From assembly GCF_014650555.1 (NCBI RefSeq), contig NZ_BMVE01000003.1:186001-250000 (forward strand): a DNA stretch of 64,000 nt, in the 5' to 3' direction. Every line of letters starts with the position of its first letter. Positions within the stretch are counted from its first letter, which is position 1. Position numbers and translations under genes: made by a program. This DNA comes from Streptomyces goshikiensis (GTDB lineage Bacteria > Actinomycetota > Actinomycetes > Streptomycetales > Streptomycetaceae). Below, piece after piece: positions 42,881 to 51,450 of this stretch. The notes beneath the pieces are model-generated. The model was not told the DNA's origin. It saw only the letters and a program-made list of their open reading frames with translations, and searched no databases.

Positions 42881-43480
42881 ATGTCACAGCAGTTCCAGCC
42901 GCCTGGCCAGCCTCAGCCCGGATACGGCTACCCGCCCCCGCCGCCGCCGAAGAAGAGCAGCGCGGGGAAGATCGTCGGGTTCTCCTGTCTCGGTGTCGTC
43001 GGCGTGGTGGTGCTCCTCGGCGTCGTCGCGGCAGTGGTCGGCGGCGAGGGCGGTGACTCGGCGACGGGAGCCGCCAAGCCGGCCGCTGTCGCGTCATCGG
43101 ATGCGGCGAAGGGCGGCGAGACGAAGCCGACTTCGGCCGCTCCGGAAAAGAAGGCCGCCGTGTCCGTCGTCGCGAAGAGGACGGAGTTCAAGAAGAGCGT
43201 CATCGCCGATGACTCCGCCTACACCAGCGTTGCGGTCACCATCACGAACAACTCGTCGAAGCCGATCAATGTGAACCCGCTGTACTTCACGATCACCGAC
43301 ACCTCGGGGACCAAGCACATGGCCGAACTCGCCGCCGATGAGAATCAGATCGCGACGGTCGAGCTCGCTCCCGGCGAGAACATCACCGGAACCGTCACCG
43401 GCAAGGGCGGGTTCAGCCCCAAGACCGTGACCTACACCGACGGGCTCATCGGCAAGGGGGTTCGCGCCGAGGTTTCGTGA
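42881..43480 (+). CDS. Membrane-anchored DUF4352 protein
   Basis: A 199-residue protein. The short cytoplasmic Pro/Gln/Tyr-rich N-terminus (QPPGQPQPGYGYPPPPPP) is followed by a membrane helix (about 30-53) and an Ala/Lys-rich linker. The outer DUF4352 domain (about 92-199) contains AYTSVAVTITNNSSKPINVNP, YFTITDTSGTKHMAEL and VELAPGENITGTVTGKG. Members are thought to be surface or immunoprotective proteins; no enzymatic residues are visible. Codon use is slightly less GC-biased than in neighbours. Confidence 0.8.
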   Translation: MSQQFQPPGQPQPGYGYPPPPPPKKSSAGKIVGFSCLGVVGVVVLLGVVAAVVGGEGGDSATGAAKPAAVASSDAAKGGETKPTSAAPEKKAAVSVVAKRTEFKKSVIADDSAYTSVAVTITNNSSKPINVNPLYFTITDTSGTKHMAELAADENQIATVELAPGENITGTVTGKGGFSPKTVTYTDGLIGKGVRAEVS

Positions 43481-43485
43481 ATGGG

Positions 43486-43507
43486 CCCGGCCGCTGGTGC
43501 GGCCGGG
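43486..43507. terminator. Convergent hairpin CCCGGCCGC-TGGT-GCGGCCGGG
   Basis: A 9-bp perfect stem with a 4-base loop lies between the stops of the DUF4352 gene and the convergent lysin-like gene. It begins 6 bases after the first stop and ends 9 bases before the other gene's stop. Confidence 0.8.
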
Positions 43508-43515
43508 GCTGGGGG

Positions 43516-44358
43516 TTATGTGTGGGGGACCTGGAGCCTGGTCCAGGACGTGGGGCCGGGGTGGCCGTCGGCGTCGGCGCCGGTGTAGCCGAGTTTCTGC
43601 TGCCAGGCCCGGTAGGAGGCCACGTCGCCGGAGCCCCATACGTCCAGGTCGGTGTGCGTGCGGTAGCGGTCGCAGCCGACGGCGACGAGGCGTTGGTGCA
43701 TGGCGGCGATGATCGGCGAGCGGCGGCCGGTGGTGAAGAACGCGGCCCCCGGGAAGGGCTCGTAGGGGGCGTCGGCGAAGGCGGGCCAGGATCCGGGGTC
43801 GGTGTGGTCGTTCTCCGGAACGTGGGCGTGGGCATACCAGCCCGCGCGCGAGCGCCATACGGACTCGCTGCGGTTGGAGGTGAAGGAGGTCGGGCGGCCC
43901 ATGGGCCAGGTGTCCGGGACGCCCCAGGCGCGTATCCAGGCGTTGAGCGCGCCCCATCCCTCGCACGGGGTGTCGACGAGCCGGGCGTAGGTCGTGCCGT
44001 TCCAGCGGCAGTACGGGAAGAACAGGGTCTCCACCTGGATGACGACGCTTCCCGCGCGGTTGGTGCGGGTGCCGCCCGCCGCGTCGGCCAGTGACTTGGA
44101 GCGGCTGTCGGCGGGCACGAACTGGGTGAAGCGGCCGACGAAGGGGTCCCACAGGATGTGCGGGGCGACCTTCCTGCCGTCGGGGTTGCGGCCGAAGTAG
44201 CCGACCAGGTCCTCGTAGGGGGCGAGCGGGAGGGGATTCGCGGCCGTGCCGTTGTCGTCCCAGGTGATGTGGGCGATGGCCTTCGCGGGGCCGCCGTCGG
44301 TGGGCGCGTGGTCTCCGATGTCCAGGCGCGTGGCGCCGGGCAGCCAGAGTTCGGGCAT
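43516..44358 (-). CDS. Phage-type amidase-like lysin with peptidoglycan-binding domain
   Basis: A 280-residue protein starting MPELWLPGA at 44358, with GGAG 5 nt upstream. The first ~200 residues resemble Amidase_2-type endolysins: AIAHITWDDNG, PHILWDPFVGRFTQFVPADS, GSVVIQVETLFF, and the zinc-site-like HAHVPENDHTDPGSW. The last ~65 form a PG_binding_1 repeat (DLDVWGSGDVASYRAWQQKLGY, GPTSWTRLQVP). No signal peptide is present, as in phage endolysins that rely on a holin. No holin, tail or integrase genes flank it, so it is a domesticated or orphan lysin. The first metal ligand of the amidase site could not be assigned. Confidence 0.7.
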   Translation of the reverse strand: MPELWLPGATRLDIGDHAPTDGGPAKAIAHITWDDNGTAANPLPLAPYEDLVGYFGRNPDGRKVAPHILWDPFVGRFTQFVPADSRSKSLADAAGGTRTNRAGSVVIQVETLFFPYCRWNGTTYARLVDTPCEGWGALNAWIRAWGVPDTWPMGRPTSFTSNRSESVWRSRAGWYAHAHVPENDHTDPGSWPAFADAPYEPFPGAAFFTTGRRSPIIAAMHQRLVAVGCDRYRTHTDLDVWGSGDVASYRAWQQKLGYTGADADGHPGPTSWTRLQVPHT

Positions 44359-44654
44359 GACGTCTCCAGGGCGTGGGGGATTCCCCCGCCCGCGCGGCGG
44401 GGGTGGAGGAAAAACGGGCCGCGGCGCGGGGGCCGGGCGCCGGCGGGGCGGCGCGCTCGGCAGCGCTCGGCGGCTGGGGTGCTTGGCGGGGGTGGCGGTC
44501 CGGGCGGGGTGTGCGGCCGAAAGGGCCCGTACGGGGCCCGTGGAGGGCCCGTACCGATGAGGATCCCCAGGTACACGCCCGCCGATACCTGACAGTTGTG
44601 CCGAATACCTCAGACCGGAGTCATCAGGGTCGAAATGGATCGAACACATCGGCA
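44359..44654. other. Non-coding upstream part of the riboswitch leader and lysin 5' region
   Basis: No reading frame here resembles a protein. The segment is mostly very GC-rich simple sequence (44395-44480), then a slightly AT-richer stretch (44570-44640). The latter probably carries the promoter of the riboswitch-controlled transporter operon; hexamers such as GATACC (44583) and GAATACC (44602) are candidates, but no clear -35/-10 pair stands out. Confidence 0.4.
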
Positions 44655-44775
44655 TGGCAGACTGAGCGCGTTCACCCGGGCGGTGCAGGACAGGAAACCG
44701 GTGCGATTCCGGTGCGGTCCCGCCACTGTGACCGGCCCCTCGCGGGGCCGGGAGTCAGACACTGACGCGCCGCCT
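44655..44775 (+). ncRNA. Cobalamin (adenosylcobalamin-type) riboswitch
   Basis: The leader contains the highly conserved core of cobalamin riboswitches: GGAAACCGGTGCGATTCCGG, then GCGGTCCCGCCACTGTGAC (about 44714-44732, the B12 box), and after a variable GC hairpin GGAGTCAGAC. The 5' and 3' boundaries are approximate. A GGAGAGG ribosome site (44803-44809) lies about 30 bases past the aptamer and 7 nt before the ATG. Translation or termination would be shut down when B12 is plentiful. The downstream genes form a B12-type ABC importer, which confirms the assignment. Confidence 0.9.
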
Positions 44776-44819
44776 CTTCACGTCGACCGGGGACGCGGAT
44801 CCCCCGGAGAGGCCTCGCC

Positions 44820-45809
44820 ATGTCGCGTTCCCGCGCCGTTCTGCGCTCGCTCGCCCCCGCCGCCCTGCTGATACCGCTGGCCGGATGCGGGGGTTCCCCC
44901 GGCTCCGCGGACGCGGCCGCCGGGGCGGATGCCGCGCCCGGATTCCCGTACACCGTCACCAACTGCGGTGTGAGCAGCACCTACCAGGCCCCGCCGCGGC
45001 GGGCGGTCACCATGAACCAGCACGCCACCGAGATCATGCTCGCCCTCGGGCTGGAGGAGAAGCTGGTCGGCACCGCCTACCTGGACGACGCCGTGCTGCC
45101 CGCCTACCGGCCCGCCTACGACAAGGTCAAGGTGCTGGCCAAGGAGTACCCCTCCAAGGAGGTCCTCCTCGGAGCCAACCCCGACTTCGTGTACGGCGGT
45201 TACTCCAGCGCCTTCGACAAGGCACAGGGCCGGGACCGGGAGGGGCTCGCCAAGGCCGGCATCAACTCCCGGCTCAGCGTCGAGTACTGCACCCAGGGGC
45301 CGGTGGGGCTCGACCAGCTCCAGACCGAGATCACCGAGGTGGCGCGGACCTTCGGCGTGCCCGAGCGCGGCGCCGCCCTCATCGGGACCGAACAGCGCCG
45401 GATCGACGCCGTCACCGCGCGGGTGAAGGACAAGGCCAAGCCCGCCGTCTTCGTCTACGACTCGGGCGAGGCCTCCGCCTTCACCTCGGGAGGCAACGGC
45501 ATCGGCAACGAGATCGTCTCGCTGGCCGGCGGGACGAACGTGTTCGCCGACCTCAAGGACACCTTCGGTGACGTGTCGTGGGAGAAGGTCATCGAGCGCA
45601 AGCCCGAGGTCGTCCTCATCTACGACTACGGCGGCACCACCGTCGAAGCCAAGAAGCAGCGCCTGGTGAACGACCCCGCCCTCGCGGAGGTTCCCGCCGT
45701 CAAGAACCGCCGGTTCGTGGTGCTCCCGCTGTCCTCGGCCGTCCTCGGCGTGCGCGTCGCCGACGCCGTCGAGTCCCTGGGCCGCCAGCTGCACCCCGAC
45801 GCCGCGTGA
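44820..45809 (+). CDS. btuF: B12/corrinoid ABC transporter, substrate-binding lipoprotein
   Basis: A 329-residue FecB/BtuF-family binding protein. The signal peptide ends in the lipobox LIPLAGC, with lipidated Cys23. The helical-backbone fold shows RRAVTMNQHATEIMLALGLEEKLVGTAY, VLLGANPDFVYGG, and FVYDSGEASAFTSGGNGIGNEIVSLAGG. These proteins capture cobalamin, cobinamide or ferric siderophores; the riboswitch directly upstream argues for a corrinoid. The permease starts within its stop (GTGA). Confidence 0.9.
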   Translation: MSRSRAVLRSLAPAALLIPLAGCGGSPGSADAAAGADAAPGFPYTVTNCGVSSTYQAPPRRAVTMNQHATEIMLALGLEEKLVGTAYLDDAVLPAYRPAYDKVKVLAKEYPSKEVLLGANPDFVYGGYSSAFDKAQGRDREGLAKAGINSRLSVEYCTQGPVGLDQLQTEITEVARTFGVPERGAALIGTEQRRIDAVTARVKDKAKPAVFVYDSGEASAFTSGGNGIGNEIVSLAGGTNVFADLKDTFGDVSWEKVIERKPEVVLIYDYGGTTVEAKKQRLVNDPALAEVPAVKNRRFVVLPLSSAVLGVRVADAVESLGRQLHPDAA

Positions 45810-46831
45810 GCCGTCGCCGCGCCCCGGCCGTGGTCCTGCTGCTCGCCGCCGCCCTCGCGGCCTGCGCCGTCGCGGGCCTGGCGCTGGGGCCCGTACGCAT
45901 ACCCCCCGCCCAGGTGCTCGACACCGTACTCGACGGGCCCGGCCGGCCCGGCGCCTTCGCCTCCATCGTCTGGGACGTACGGATGCCGCGCGTCCTGCTC
46001 GGCGCGGTCGTCGGCGCAGGCCTCGCGGTCGCGGGCACCGTGCTCCAGGCCCTCGTGCGCAACCAGCTCGCCGATCCGTTCCTGCTCGGCGCCTCCTCCG
46101 GAGCCTCGGCGGGCGCCGTCGCCGTCATCGTCCTCGGCGCCGGGGCGGGCGTGCTCGGCGGGATCGGCGTACCGCTGGCGGCGTTCGCCGGGTCGATGGG
46201 CGCGCTCGTCGCCGTCTACGCCCTGGCCCGGCGCGGGGGCACCATGACCACCGGCCGGCTGATCCTCGCCGGGGTCGCCGTCCAGTACGTCCTGTCCGCG
46301 CTCACCAGCCTGGTGCTGGTGCTGGCCGCGCACCCCGACCAGATGCGGAGCGTCCTGTTCTGGACCCTCGGGGGCCTGGGCGGGGCCCGCTGGGACGAAC
46401 TGGCCCTGCCCGCCGTCGCGCTGCTCCTCGGCACCGGGCTGCTCATCGCGCTGGCCCGGCCCCTGGACCTGCTGCTCGCCGGGGAGGAGGGCGCGCGGAC
46501 GCTCGGCTTGGACACCGGACGGTTCCGGGCCGCCGTCTTCGTCCTCACCTCCCTCGTCATCGGGGTGCTCGTCGCCTACAGCGGGGCGATCGGTTTCGTC
46601 GGGCTGATGGTTCCGCACGCCGCCCGCATGGTCGTCGGCGCCGGACACCGGGCGCTGCTGCCGGTGGCCGCGCTGGGCGGAGCCGTCTTCCTGAGCCTGG
46701 CCGACCTGCTCGCCCGTACCGCCGCCGCCCCCGAGGAGATACCCGTCGGCGTGGTCACGGCGCTCGTCGGCGGGCCGTTCTTCCTGTGGATGCTGCGCCG
46801 GTCCACCCGTACCGAAGGAGTGGCCGGATGA
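45806..46831 (+). CDS. btuC: B12/corrinoid ABC transporter, FecCD-type permease
   Basis: A 341-residue permease of the FecCD/BtuC family with about ten membrane helices. GTG start overlaps the binding-protein stop. Signatures are RMPRVLLGAVVGAGLAVAGTVLQALVRNQLADPFLLGASSGA (quoted in part), the coupling-helix segment around GEEGARTLGLDT, and IGFVGLMVPHAARMVVG. It forms the dimeric channel with the ATPase encoded next, with which it overlaps by ATGA. Confidence 0.92.
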   Translation: MSRRRAPAVVLLLAAALAACAVAGLALGPVRIPPAQVLDTVLDGPGRPGAFASIVWDVRMPRVLLGAVVGAGLAVAGTVLQALVRNQLADPFLLGASSGASAGAVAVIVLGAGAGVLGGIGVPLAAFAGSMGALVAVYALARRGGTMTTGRLILAGVAVQYVLSALTSLVLVLAAHPDQMRSVLFWTLGGLGGARWDELALPAVALLLGTGLLIALARPLDLLLAGEEGARTLGLDTGRFRAAVFVLTSLVIGVLVAYSGAIGFVGLMVPHAARMVVGAGHRALLPVAALGGAVFLSLADLLARTAAAPEEIPVGVVTALVGGPFFLWMLRRSTRTEGVAG

Positions 46832-47610
46832 CGGCGGACCCGGTGGAACTCGCCGTCGAAGCGGTGCGTTACGAGGTGGACGGGCACACGCTGCTCCACG
46901 GGATCGACCTCACCGCCCGCCCCGGCGAGACGGTCGGCGTCGTCGGCCCCAACGGCAGCGGGAAGACCACCCTGCTGCGCTGCGTCTACGGCGCCCTGCG
47001 CCCCACGGGCGGTCGGGTGCTGCTCGACGGGGCGGACGCCGCCGCGCTCGGGGTCAAGGACCGGGCGCGGCGGGTGGCGGTCGTCCCGCAGGACGCGGCG
47101 GGCACCTTCGGGCTGACCGTCGGCGAGGTCGTCGCCATGGGCCGCAGCCCGCACAAGCGGTTCTGGGAGCAGGACGGCCCCCAGGACGCGCGGCGCGTCG
47201 CCGAGGCCCTGGAGACGGTCGGCGCGGCGGCCTTCGCCGACCGCCGCTTCGAGGAGCTCTCCGGCGGCGAGCGCCAGCGCGCCCTGGTCGCCCGCGCCCT
47301 CGTCCAGGCCCCCGGCCTGCTCGCCCTCGACGAGCCGACCAACCACCTGGACATCCGCTACCAGCTGGAGATCCTCGGCCTGGTCCGCGCCCTGCCCGTC
47401 ACTGGTCTGCTCGTCCTGCACGACCTCAACCTCGCCGCCTCCTTCTGCGACCGGCTGTACGTCCTGTCCGCCGGGCGGGTGGCGGCCTCCGGGCCGCCCG
47501 AGCGGGTGCTCACCGAGGAACTGCTGGCCGAGGTCTACGGGGTGCGCACCCGCGTCGGGGTCCATCCCGACACGGGCGCGCCGAACATCGTCTACGTCCC
47601 GCAGGGCTGA
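46828..47610 (+). CDS. btuD: B12/corrinoid ABC transporter, ATP-binding protein
   Basis: A 260-residue ABC ATPase. Walker A is GPNGSGKTT (40-48), the Q-loop VVPQDAAG, the signature LSGGERQR, Walker B LLALDEPTNHLD and the switch His in LVLHDLN. The FecE/BtuD subfamily energises corrinoid and siderophore import. The ATG overlaps the permease stop. The operon ends here, 12 bases from a convergent gene. Confidence 0.93.
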   Translation: MTADPVELAVEAVRYEVDGHTLLHGIDLTARPGETVGVVGPNGSGKTTLLRCVYGALRPTGGRVLLDGADAAALGVKDRARRVAVVPQDAAGTFGLTVGEVVAMGRSPHKRFWEQDGPQDARRVAEALETVGAAAFADRRFEELSGGERQRALVARALVQAPGLLALDEPTNHLDIRYQLEILGLVRALPVTGLLVLHDLNLAASFCDRLYVLSAGRVAASGPPERVLTEELLAEVYGVRTRVGVHPDTGAPNIVYVPQG

Positions 47611-47622
47611 CGGGCTGACGGG

Positions 47623-49257
47623 TCAACGCCCGGGTGCCGTGCCCCCGTAGACCGCCTTGACGTTGTCCCGCGCCGGGTGCGTGCGGCCCGCCGGACCCGC
47701 CGCGAACACGCGCAGCAGGTTCTCCGTCACCCGGGTGGTCAGCGCACCCGACCGGGCGTCCAGGCCGTGGTTGCGCCCGCTCTTGCCGTCGCCCTTCGCG
47801 TCCAGGGCCTCCACCCACCGCATCGTCCCGGTCGCGAAGACGCCCGCCCCGCTCTCCGTCGTGTAGTACGCCGTGTCCTGATGGCTCGGGCGGCCCTCGC
47901 AGACCACCGGGGAGTGGGCCAGGATCTCGATCGGCCGGGGCGTGGGGAAGCCGGTGTTGACCTTGTCGTACTCCACGCCCACCAGGTGCGCGAACCGGTC
48001 GCCCTCGCTCACTCCCGCACCCTCGAACAGCCAGTGCCCCGGGTTGGTCACCACGTACGGGGCGTCCACCGGGTAGCCGTCGTAGATCACGCCGAGCAGC
48101 GAGCTCTCCGGGTCGGCCCCGGGCGCCGAACGGAAGTCGACCGTCGCCGGCTGGCCGCGTTTGAAGCCCGGGTCCTGCTCGTAGGAGGACTTGTAGCAGA
48201 CCAGCGTCCGGTCCGGGCCGAGGTCGGAGGGCTCCAGCCGGATCCGGCGGAAGCAGCAGTTCGCCCCCAGGACCGCCAGGTTGGTGCCGGCGTCGCGGGC
48301 CGCCGTGATGTGCGCCCGCTGCTCCGGGGACCAGTACTCGTCGTGGCCGAGCGAGAGGACCGCCGCCGCGCCCTCCAACAGCCGCTTCTCCCGGGCCACA
48401 TCGGTGGTCGTCGCGTAAGCGAGGGGGATGCCGAGCCGCTCCGCGAGCGCGATCAGCGGCGCCTCGTACGTGAGGAAGAGGCCCGCGCCGTCGTCGTACT
48501 CGTACGGCCGGTCGAAGCTCACCGCGAGGGAGCGCGAGGCGTAGCCGCCACTGGGGCCGTCGTAACTGCCGTAGCCGCCCCACCGGTTGTACGCCTGCCA
48601 GGTCGCCACCGCGTTGACCACGACCGTACGGCCGGCCGTCGTCGCCGAGCGCACGGTGAGCGTCACGAACCGCTGGCCCTCGCCGCCCTGCGCGTCGAGC
48701 CGCAGCAGATAGCTGCCCTCCGGCCAGTCCTTCGTCTCGACCGTGGTGGTACGGGCCCACCGGGTGCGCACCATCCGCGTCCCCGGGTCCACGGTGTGTT
48801 CCGGCTGCCGGGCCCCGGGCAGCGCCTCGGAGCGCCACACCAGCCGGGCGCGGGCGCCCGCGTACCAGCCCATCCGGTAGGCGGACACGGTGAAGCGCGG
48901 CGCGGTGGTGGACACGTGCAGCCCGAACGACTCGCCGGGCAGGACGCTCACCTTGTCGGCGAACCCCTCGACGGCGCGGGCCGGGCCGGACTTGGTCACG
49001 GTCCAGTCGGCGTTCCCGGGCCGGGCGTTCTCTGCCTTGACGTCGAAACCCTGGGGCCCCGCCTTGCCGCTCGGCGCGTTGCCTTTGCCCGCCTTCGCCC
49101 CGCCGCCGTCCGGCCCGTCCGCGTCCCCGGTCCCGCAGCCGCCCACCGCCCCGAGTCCGGCCACCGTGGCCGCCCCCGTCGCGAGGGCGAGGAACCGCCG
49201 TCTGCCCGCGCCTTCGGCCGCGCCTTCGGGGTCCCCGGGTATGTGCTCCTGATCCAT
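47623..49257 (-). CDS. Secreted lipoprotein, N,N-dimethylformamidase beta-like
   Basis: A 544-residue exported protein. GRRRFLALATGAATVAGLGAVGGC is a Tat-type leader that also ends in a lipobox (Cys41). The body resembles the large subunit of N,N-dimethylformamidase and DUF6605 proteins: SAYRMGWYAGARARLVW, the glutamine-amidotransferase-like VLSLGHDEYWSPEQRAHI, and YYTTESGAGVFATGTMRWVEAL. The SLGHDEYW block is the hallmark. The DMFase small subunit is absent, so an amidohydrolase activity on formamides is doubtful. Glycan-binding or structural roles are possible. Confidence 0.78.
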   Translation of the reverse strand: MDQEHIPGDPEGAAEGAGRRRFLALATGAATVAGLGAVGGCGTGDADGPDGGGAKAGKGNAPSGKAGPQGFDVKAENARPGNADWTVTKSGPARAVEGFADKVSVLPGESFGLHVSTTAPRFTVSAYRMGWYAGARARLVWRSEALPGARQPEHTVDPGTRMVRTRWARTTTVETKDWPEGSYLLRLDAQGGEGQRFVTLTVRSATTAGRTVVVNAVATWQAYNRWGGYGSYDGPSGGYASRSLAVSFDRPYEYDDGAGLFLTYEAPLIALAERLGIPLAYATTTDVAREKRLLEGAAAVLSLGHDEYWSPEQRAHITAARDAGTNLAVLGANCCFRRIRLEPSDLGPDRTLVCYKSSYEQDPGFKRGQPATVDFRSAPGADPESSLLGVIYDGYPVDAPYVVTNPGHWLFEGAGVSEGDRFAHLVGVEYDKVNTGFPTPRPIEILAHSPVVCEGRPSHQDTAYYTTESGAGVFATGTMRWVEALDAKGDGKSGRNHGLDARSGALTTRVTENLLRVFAAGPAGRTHPARDNVKAVYGGTAPGR

Positions 49258-49394
49258 GGGGGCACGTTATGTCACCGTTCGCTCCCCCCTCCGGCCGGGT
49301 TCCGCCACTGGGTTCCCCCCGCACGTCACGGCAGCCGGTCACCTAGGCTGGCCGCACGCGGGAGCACCTTCAACAAGCCCTGGGGGAACGCAAG

Positions 49395-50306
49395 ATGACA
49401 CCGAACAGCAGCGTCCACGACGGCGTCCCGGGGCCGGGCGCCGTCCGCCAGCTGTGGCAGCTCCTCGAACCCGTCCACGCCGTCGTCTACTTCGCCCCCG
49501 AGTCCTACGAGGAAGCCGCCGCCCTCGGGTACGCCACCGACGACCGCTGGCCGCTGTACTTCGCCTTCCGCGCCGCCCCGCTCGGCGCCGCCGGACCGGA
49601 GCTGGTCACTGCCCTCTTCTACAGCTTCAGCCCGTCCATGGTGGAGCGGTACGTCTCCCCGCTCTGGGAGACGGCCCCGCCGGCCGCGGTGCTCGCGGCC
49701 CGGGCGGCAGCCACCGACCGGGCCCTGCGCGCCCTGCTCGGCGAGCGCGTCGACTCGCCCGACCTGGCCGAGGCGGCGGCCCTGGCCCGCCGCGCCGCCG
49801 AGGCCGCGGCGACCGCCGGGCGCCCGCTGGCCGCCGCCAACTCCGCCCAGCCGTGGCCAGAGACCCCGCACGCCGTGCTCTGGCAGGCCGCCACGATCCT
49901 GCGCGAACACCGCGGCGACGGCCACCTCGCCGCCCTCCAGGCCCACCGCCTGGGTCCGGTCGAGTCCCTCGTCCTGCACTCCGCCGCCGGAGCCGCCCCC
50001 GCCGAGGTCTTCGAGAGCCGCCAGTGGTCCCCGGGACAGTGGAGCGCCGGCCGCGAACGGCTGGCCTCCCGAGGGCTGCTCACCGAGGACGGCGCCGCCA
50101 CGGCGGCGGGAGTGGCCCTGCGCACCTCCGCCGAGAAGCTCACCGACGAACTCGCCGCCGCCCCCTGGTCCGCGCTGAGCCCTCAGGAGGTCACCCGGCT
50201 CACCGAACTGCTCCTCGCGCCGGTGCTCGACATCGTCGCCGCCGGTCTCCTCCCGCACCAGAGCACGCTGGGCATCGGCATGAAGTACGACTACCAGCCG
50301 AGTTGA
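49395..50306 (+). CDS. SCO6745-family protein
   Basis: A 303-residue soluble, Ala-rich, helical protein starting MTPNSSVHDG. It matches the actinobacterial SCO6745-type family: WQLLEPVHAVVYFAPES, ALGYATDDRWPLYFAFRAAPLG, ALFYSFSPSMVERYV, WPETPHAVLWQAATILREHRGDGHLAAL and the late winged-helix-like SPGQWSAGRERLASRGLLTEDG. A small DNA- or ligand-binding helix-turn-helix fold has been proposed for the C-terminal half. Function is unknown. A strong hairpin follows 15 bases after the stop. Confidence 0.8.
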   Translation: MTPNSSVHDGVPGPGAVRQLWQLLEPVHAVVYFAPESYEEAAALGYATDDRWPLYFAFRAAPLGAAGPELVTALFYSFSPSMVERYVSPLWETAPPAAVLAARAAATDRALRALLGERVDSPDLAEAAALARRAAEAAATAGRPLAAANSAQPWPETPHAVLWQAATILREHRGDGHLAALQAHRLGPVESLVLHSAAGAAPAEVFESRQWSPGQWSAGRERLASRGLLTEDGAATAAGVALRTSAEKLTDELAAAPWSALSPQEVTRLTELLLAPVLDIVAAGLLPHQSTLGIGMKYDYQPS

Positions 50307-50321
50307 GTCATACCCGTCATG

Positions 50322-50350
50322 CCCCGGCCGTGCGGAAGGCACGGCCGGGG
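50322..50350 (+). terminator. 12-bp-stem terminator after the SCO6745-type gene
   Basis: CCCCGGCCGTGC (50322-50333) and GCACGGCCGGGG (50339-50350) pair perfectly across a GGAAG loop, 15 bases beyond the stop codon. Confidence 0.88.
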
Positions 50351-50496
50351 TGAAGGGCCGGGGCTCCTTCGGCCACGAACACCGCCCTGCCACCACCAAA
50401 GACGTTCATGGACGTAGGGTGAGCGGGCAGGAGCTGCCGATCACTTGGCCGGCCGTCCGCCGGCCGACACCGATGAACGCGGAGGAAAGAAAACAC

Positions 50497-51450
50497 ATGC
50501 GCTATCTCCCCCTGGGCAGCTCTGGCCTCCAGGTCTCCGCCGTCGGCCTCGGATGCAACAACTTCGGCGGCCGTCTCGACGCCCAGGCCACCCGCTCCGT
50601 CGTGGACGCCGCTCTCGACGCCGGCATCACCCTCCTCGACACCGCCGACATCTACGGCGACCGGGGCGGCTCCGAGAGCCACCTCGGCCAGGCCCTCAAG
50701 GGCCGCCGCGAACAGGTCGTCCTCGCCACCAAGTTCGGCTACGACGGCGTCGACATGGGCTACGGACCCGCCGCCGGCGCCCGGGGCGGCCGCGCCTACA
50801 TCCGGCGCGCCGTCGAGGAGTCGCTGCGCCGCCTGGTGACCGACCACATCGACCTCTACCAGCTGCACAGCCCCGACCCCACCGTCCCCATCGCCGAGAC
50901 CCTGGCCGCGCTCAACGAACTCGTCGCCGAGGGCAAGATCCGCTACATCGGCCACTCCAACCTCAGCGGCTGGCAGCTCGCCGAAGCCGCCCACGTCGCC
51001 CGCGAAACCGGCGCCACGCCCTTCGTCTCGGCGCAGAACGAGTGGTCGCTGCTCCAGCGTTCCGCCGAGCGCGACCTGGTCCCGGCCGCCGAGCACTACG
51101 GCGTCGGCGTGCTCCCGTACTTCCCGCTGGCCAACGGGCTGCTCACCGGCAAGATCCGCCGGGGCGCCCCCGTACCGGCCGGGTCCCGGCTCGAAGGGCG
51201 CGACGCGTACCTGACCGAGCAGCGCCTGGACGGCGTCGAGGCGCTGGCCGCGCTCGCCGACAAGTACGGCCGCAGCCTGCTGGAGCTGGCCATCGGCTGG
51301 CTCAGCGCCCAGCCCGGCTGCGCCTCCGTCATCGCGGGCGCCACCTCCGCCGAGCAGGTGCGCGCCAACGCGGCCGTCGCCGACCGGCCGCTGGAGCCCG
51401 AGCTGCTCGCCGAGATCGAGGCCGTCCCGGCGATCGCGAGGCCCGCGTGA
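50497..51450 (+). CDS. Aldo/keto reductase
   Basis: A 317-residue AKR of the YajO/tas-like group. I use the ATG at 50497 (MRYLPLGSSGLQV), where the fold starts; GGAGG is 11 nt upstream, and an ATG 8 codons earlier is an alternative. The catalytic tetrad is complete: Asp and Tyr in TLLDTADIYG, Lys in ATKFGYD and His in LYQLHSPD. The C-terminal cofactor segment is VIAGATSAEQVRANAA. It reduces small aldehydes or ketones with NADPH. The next gene starts inside its stop (GTGA). Confidence 0.9.
   Translation: MRYLPLGSSGLQVSAVGLGCNNFGGRLDAQATRSVVDAALDAGITLLDTADIYGDRGGSESHLGQALKGRREQVVLATKFGYDGVDMGYGPAAGARGGRAYIRRAVEESLRRLVTDHIDLYQLHSPDPTVPIAETLAALNELVAEGKIRYIGHSNLSGWQLAEAAHVARETGATPFVSAQNEWSLLQRSAERDLVPAAEHYGVGVLPYFPLANGLLTGKIRRGAPVPAGSRLEGRDAYLTEQRLDGVEALAALADKYGRSLLELAIGWLSAQPGCASVIAGATSAEQVRANAAVADRPLEPELLAEIEAVPAIARPA

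Noticed and set aside
43516..44358. A prophage at the lysin gene
   Set aside because: No integrase, portal, tail, holin or attachment repeats are present on either side.
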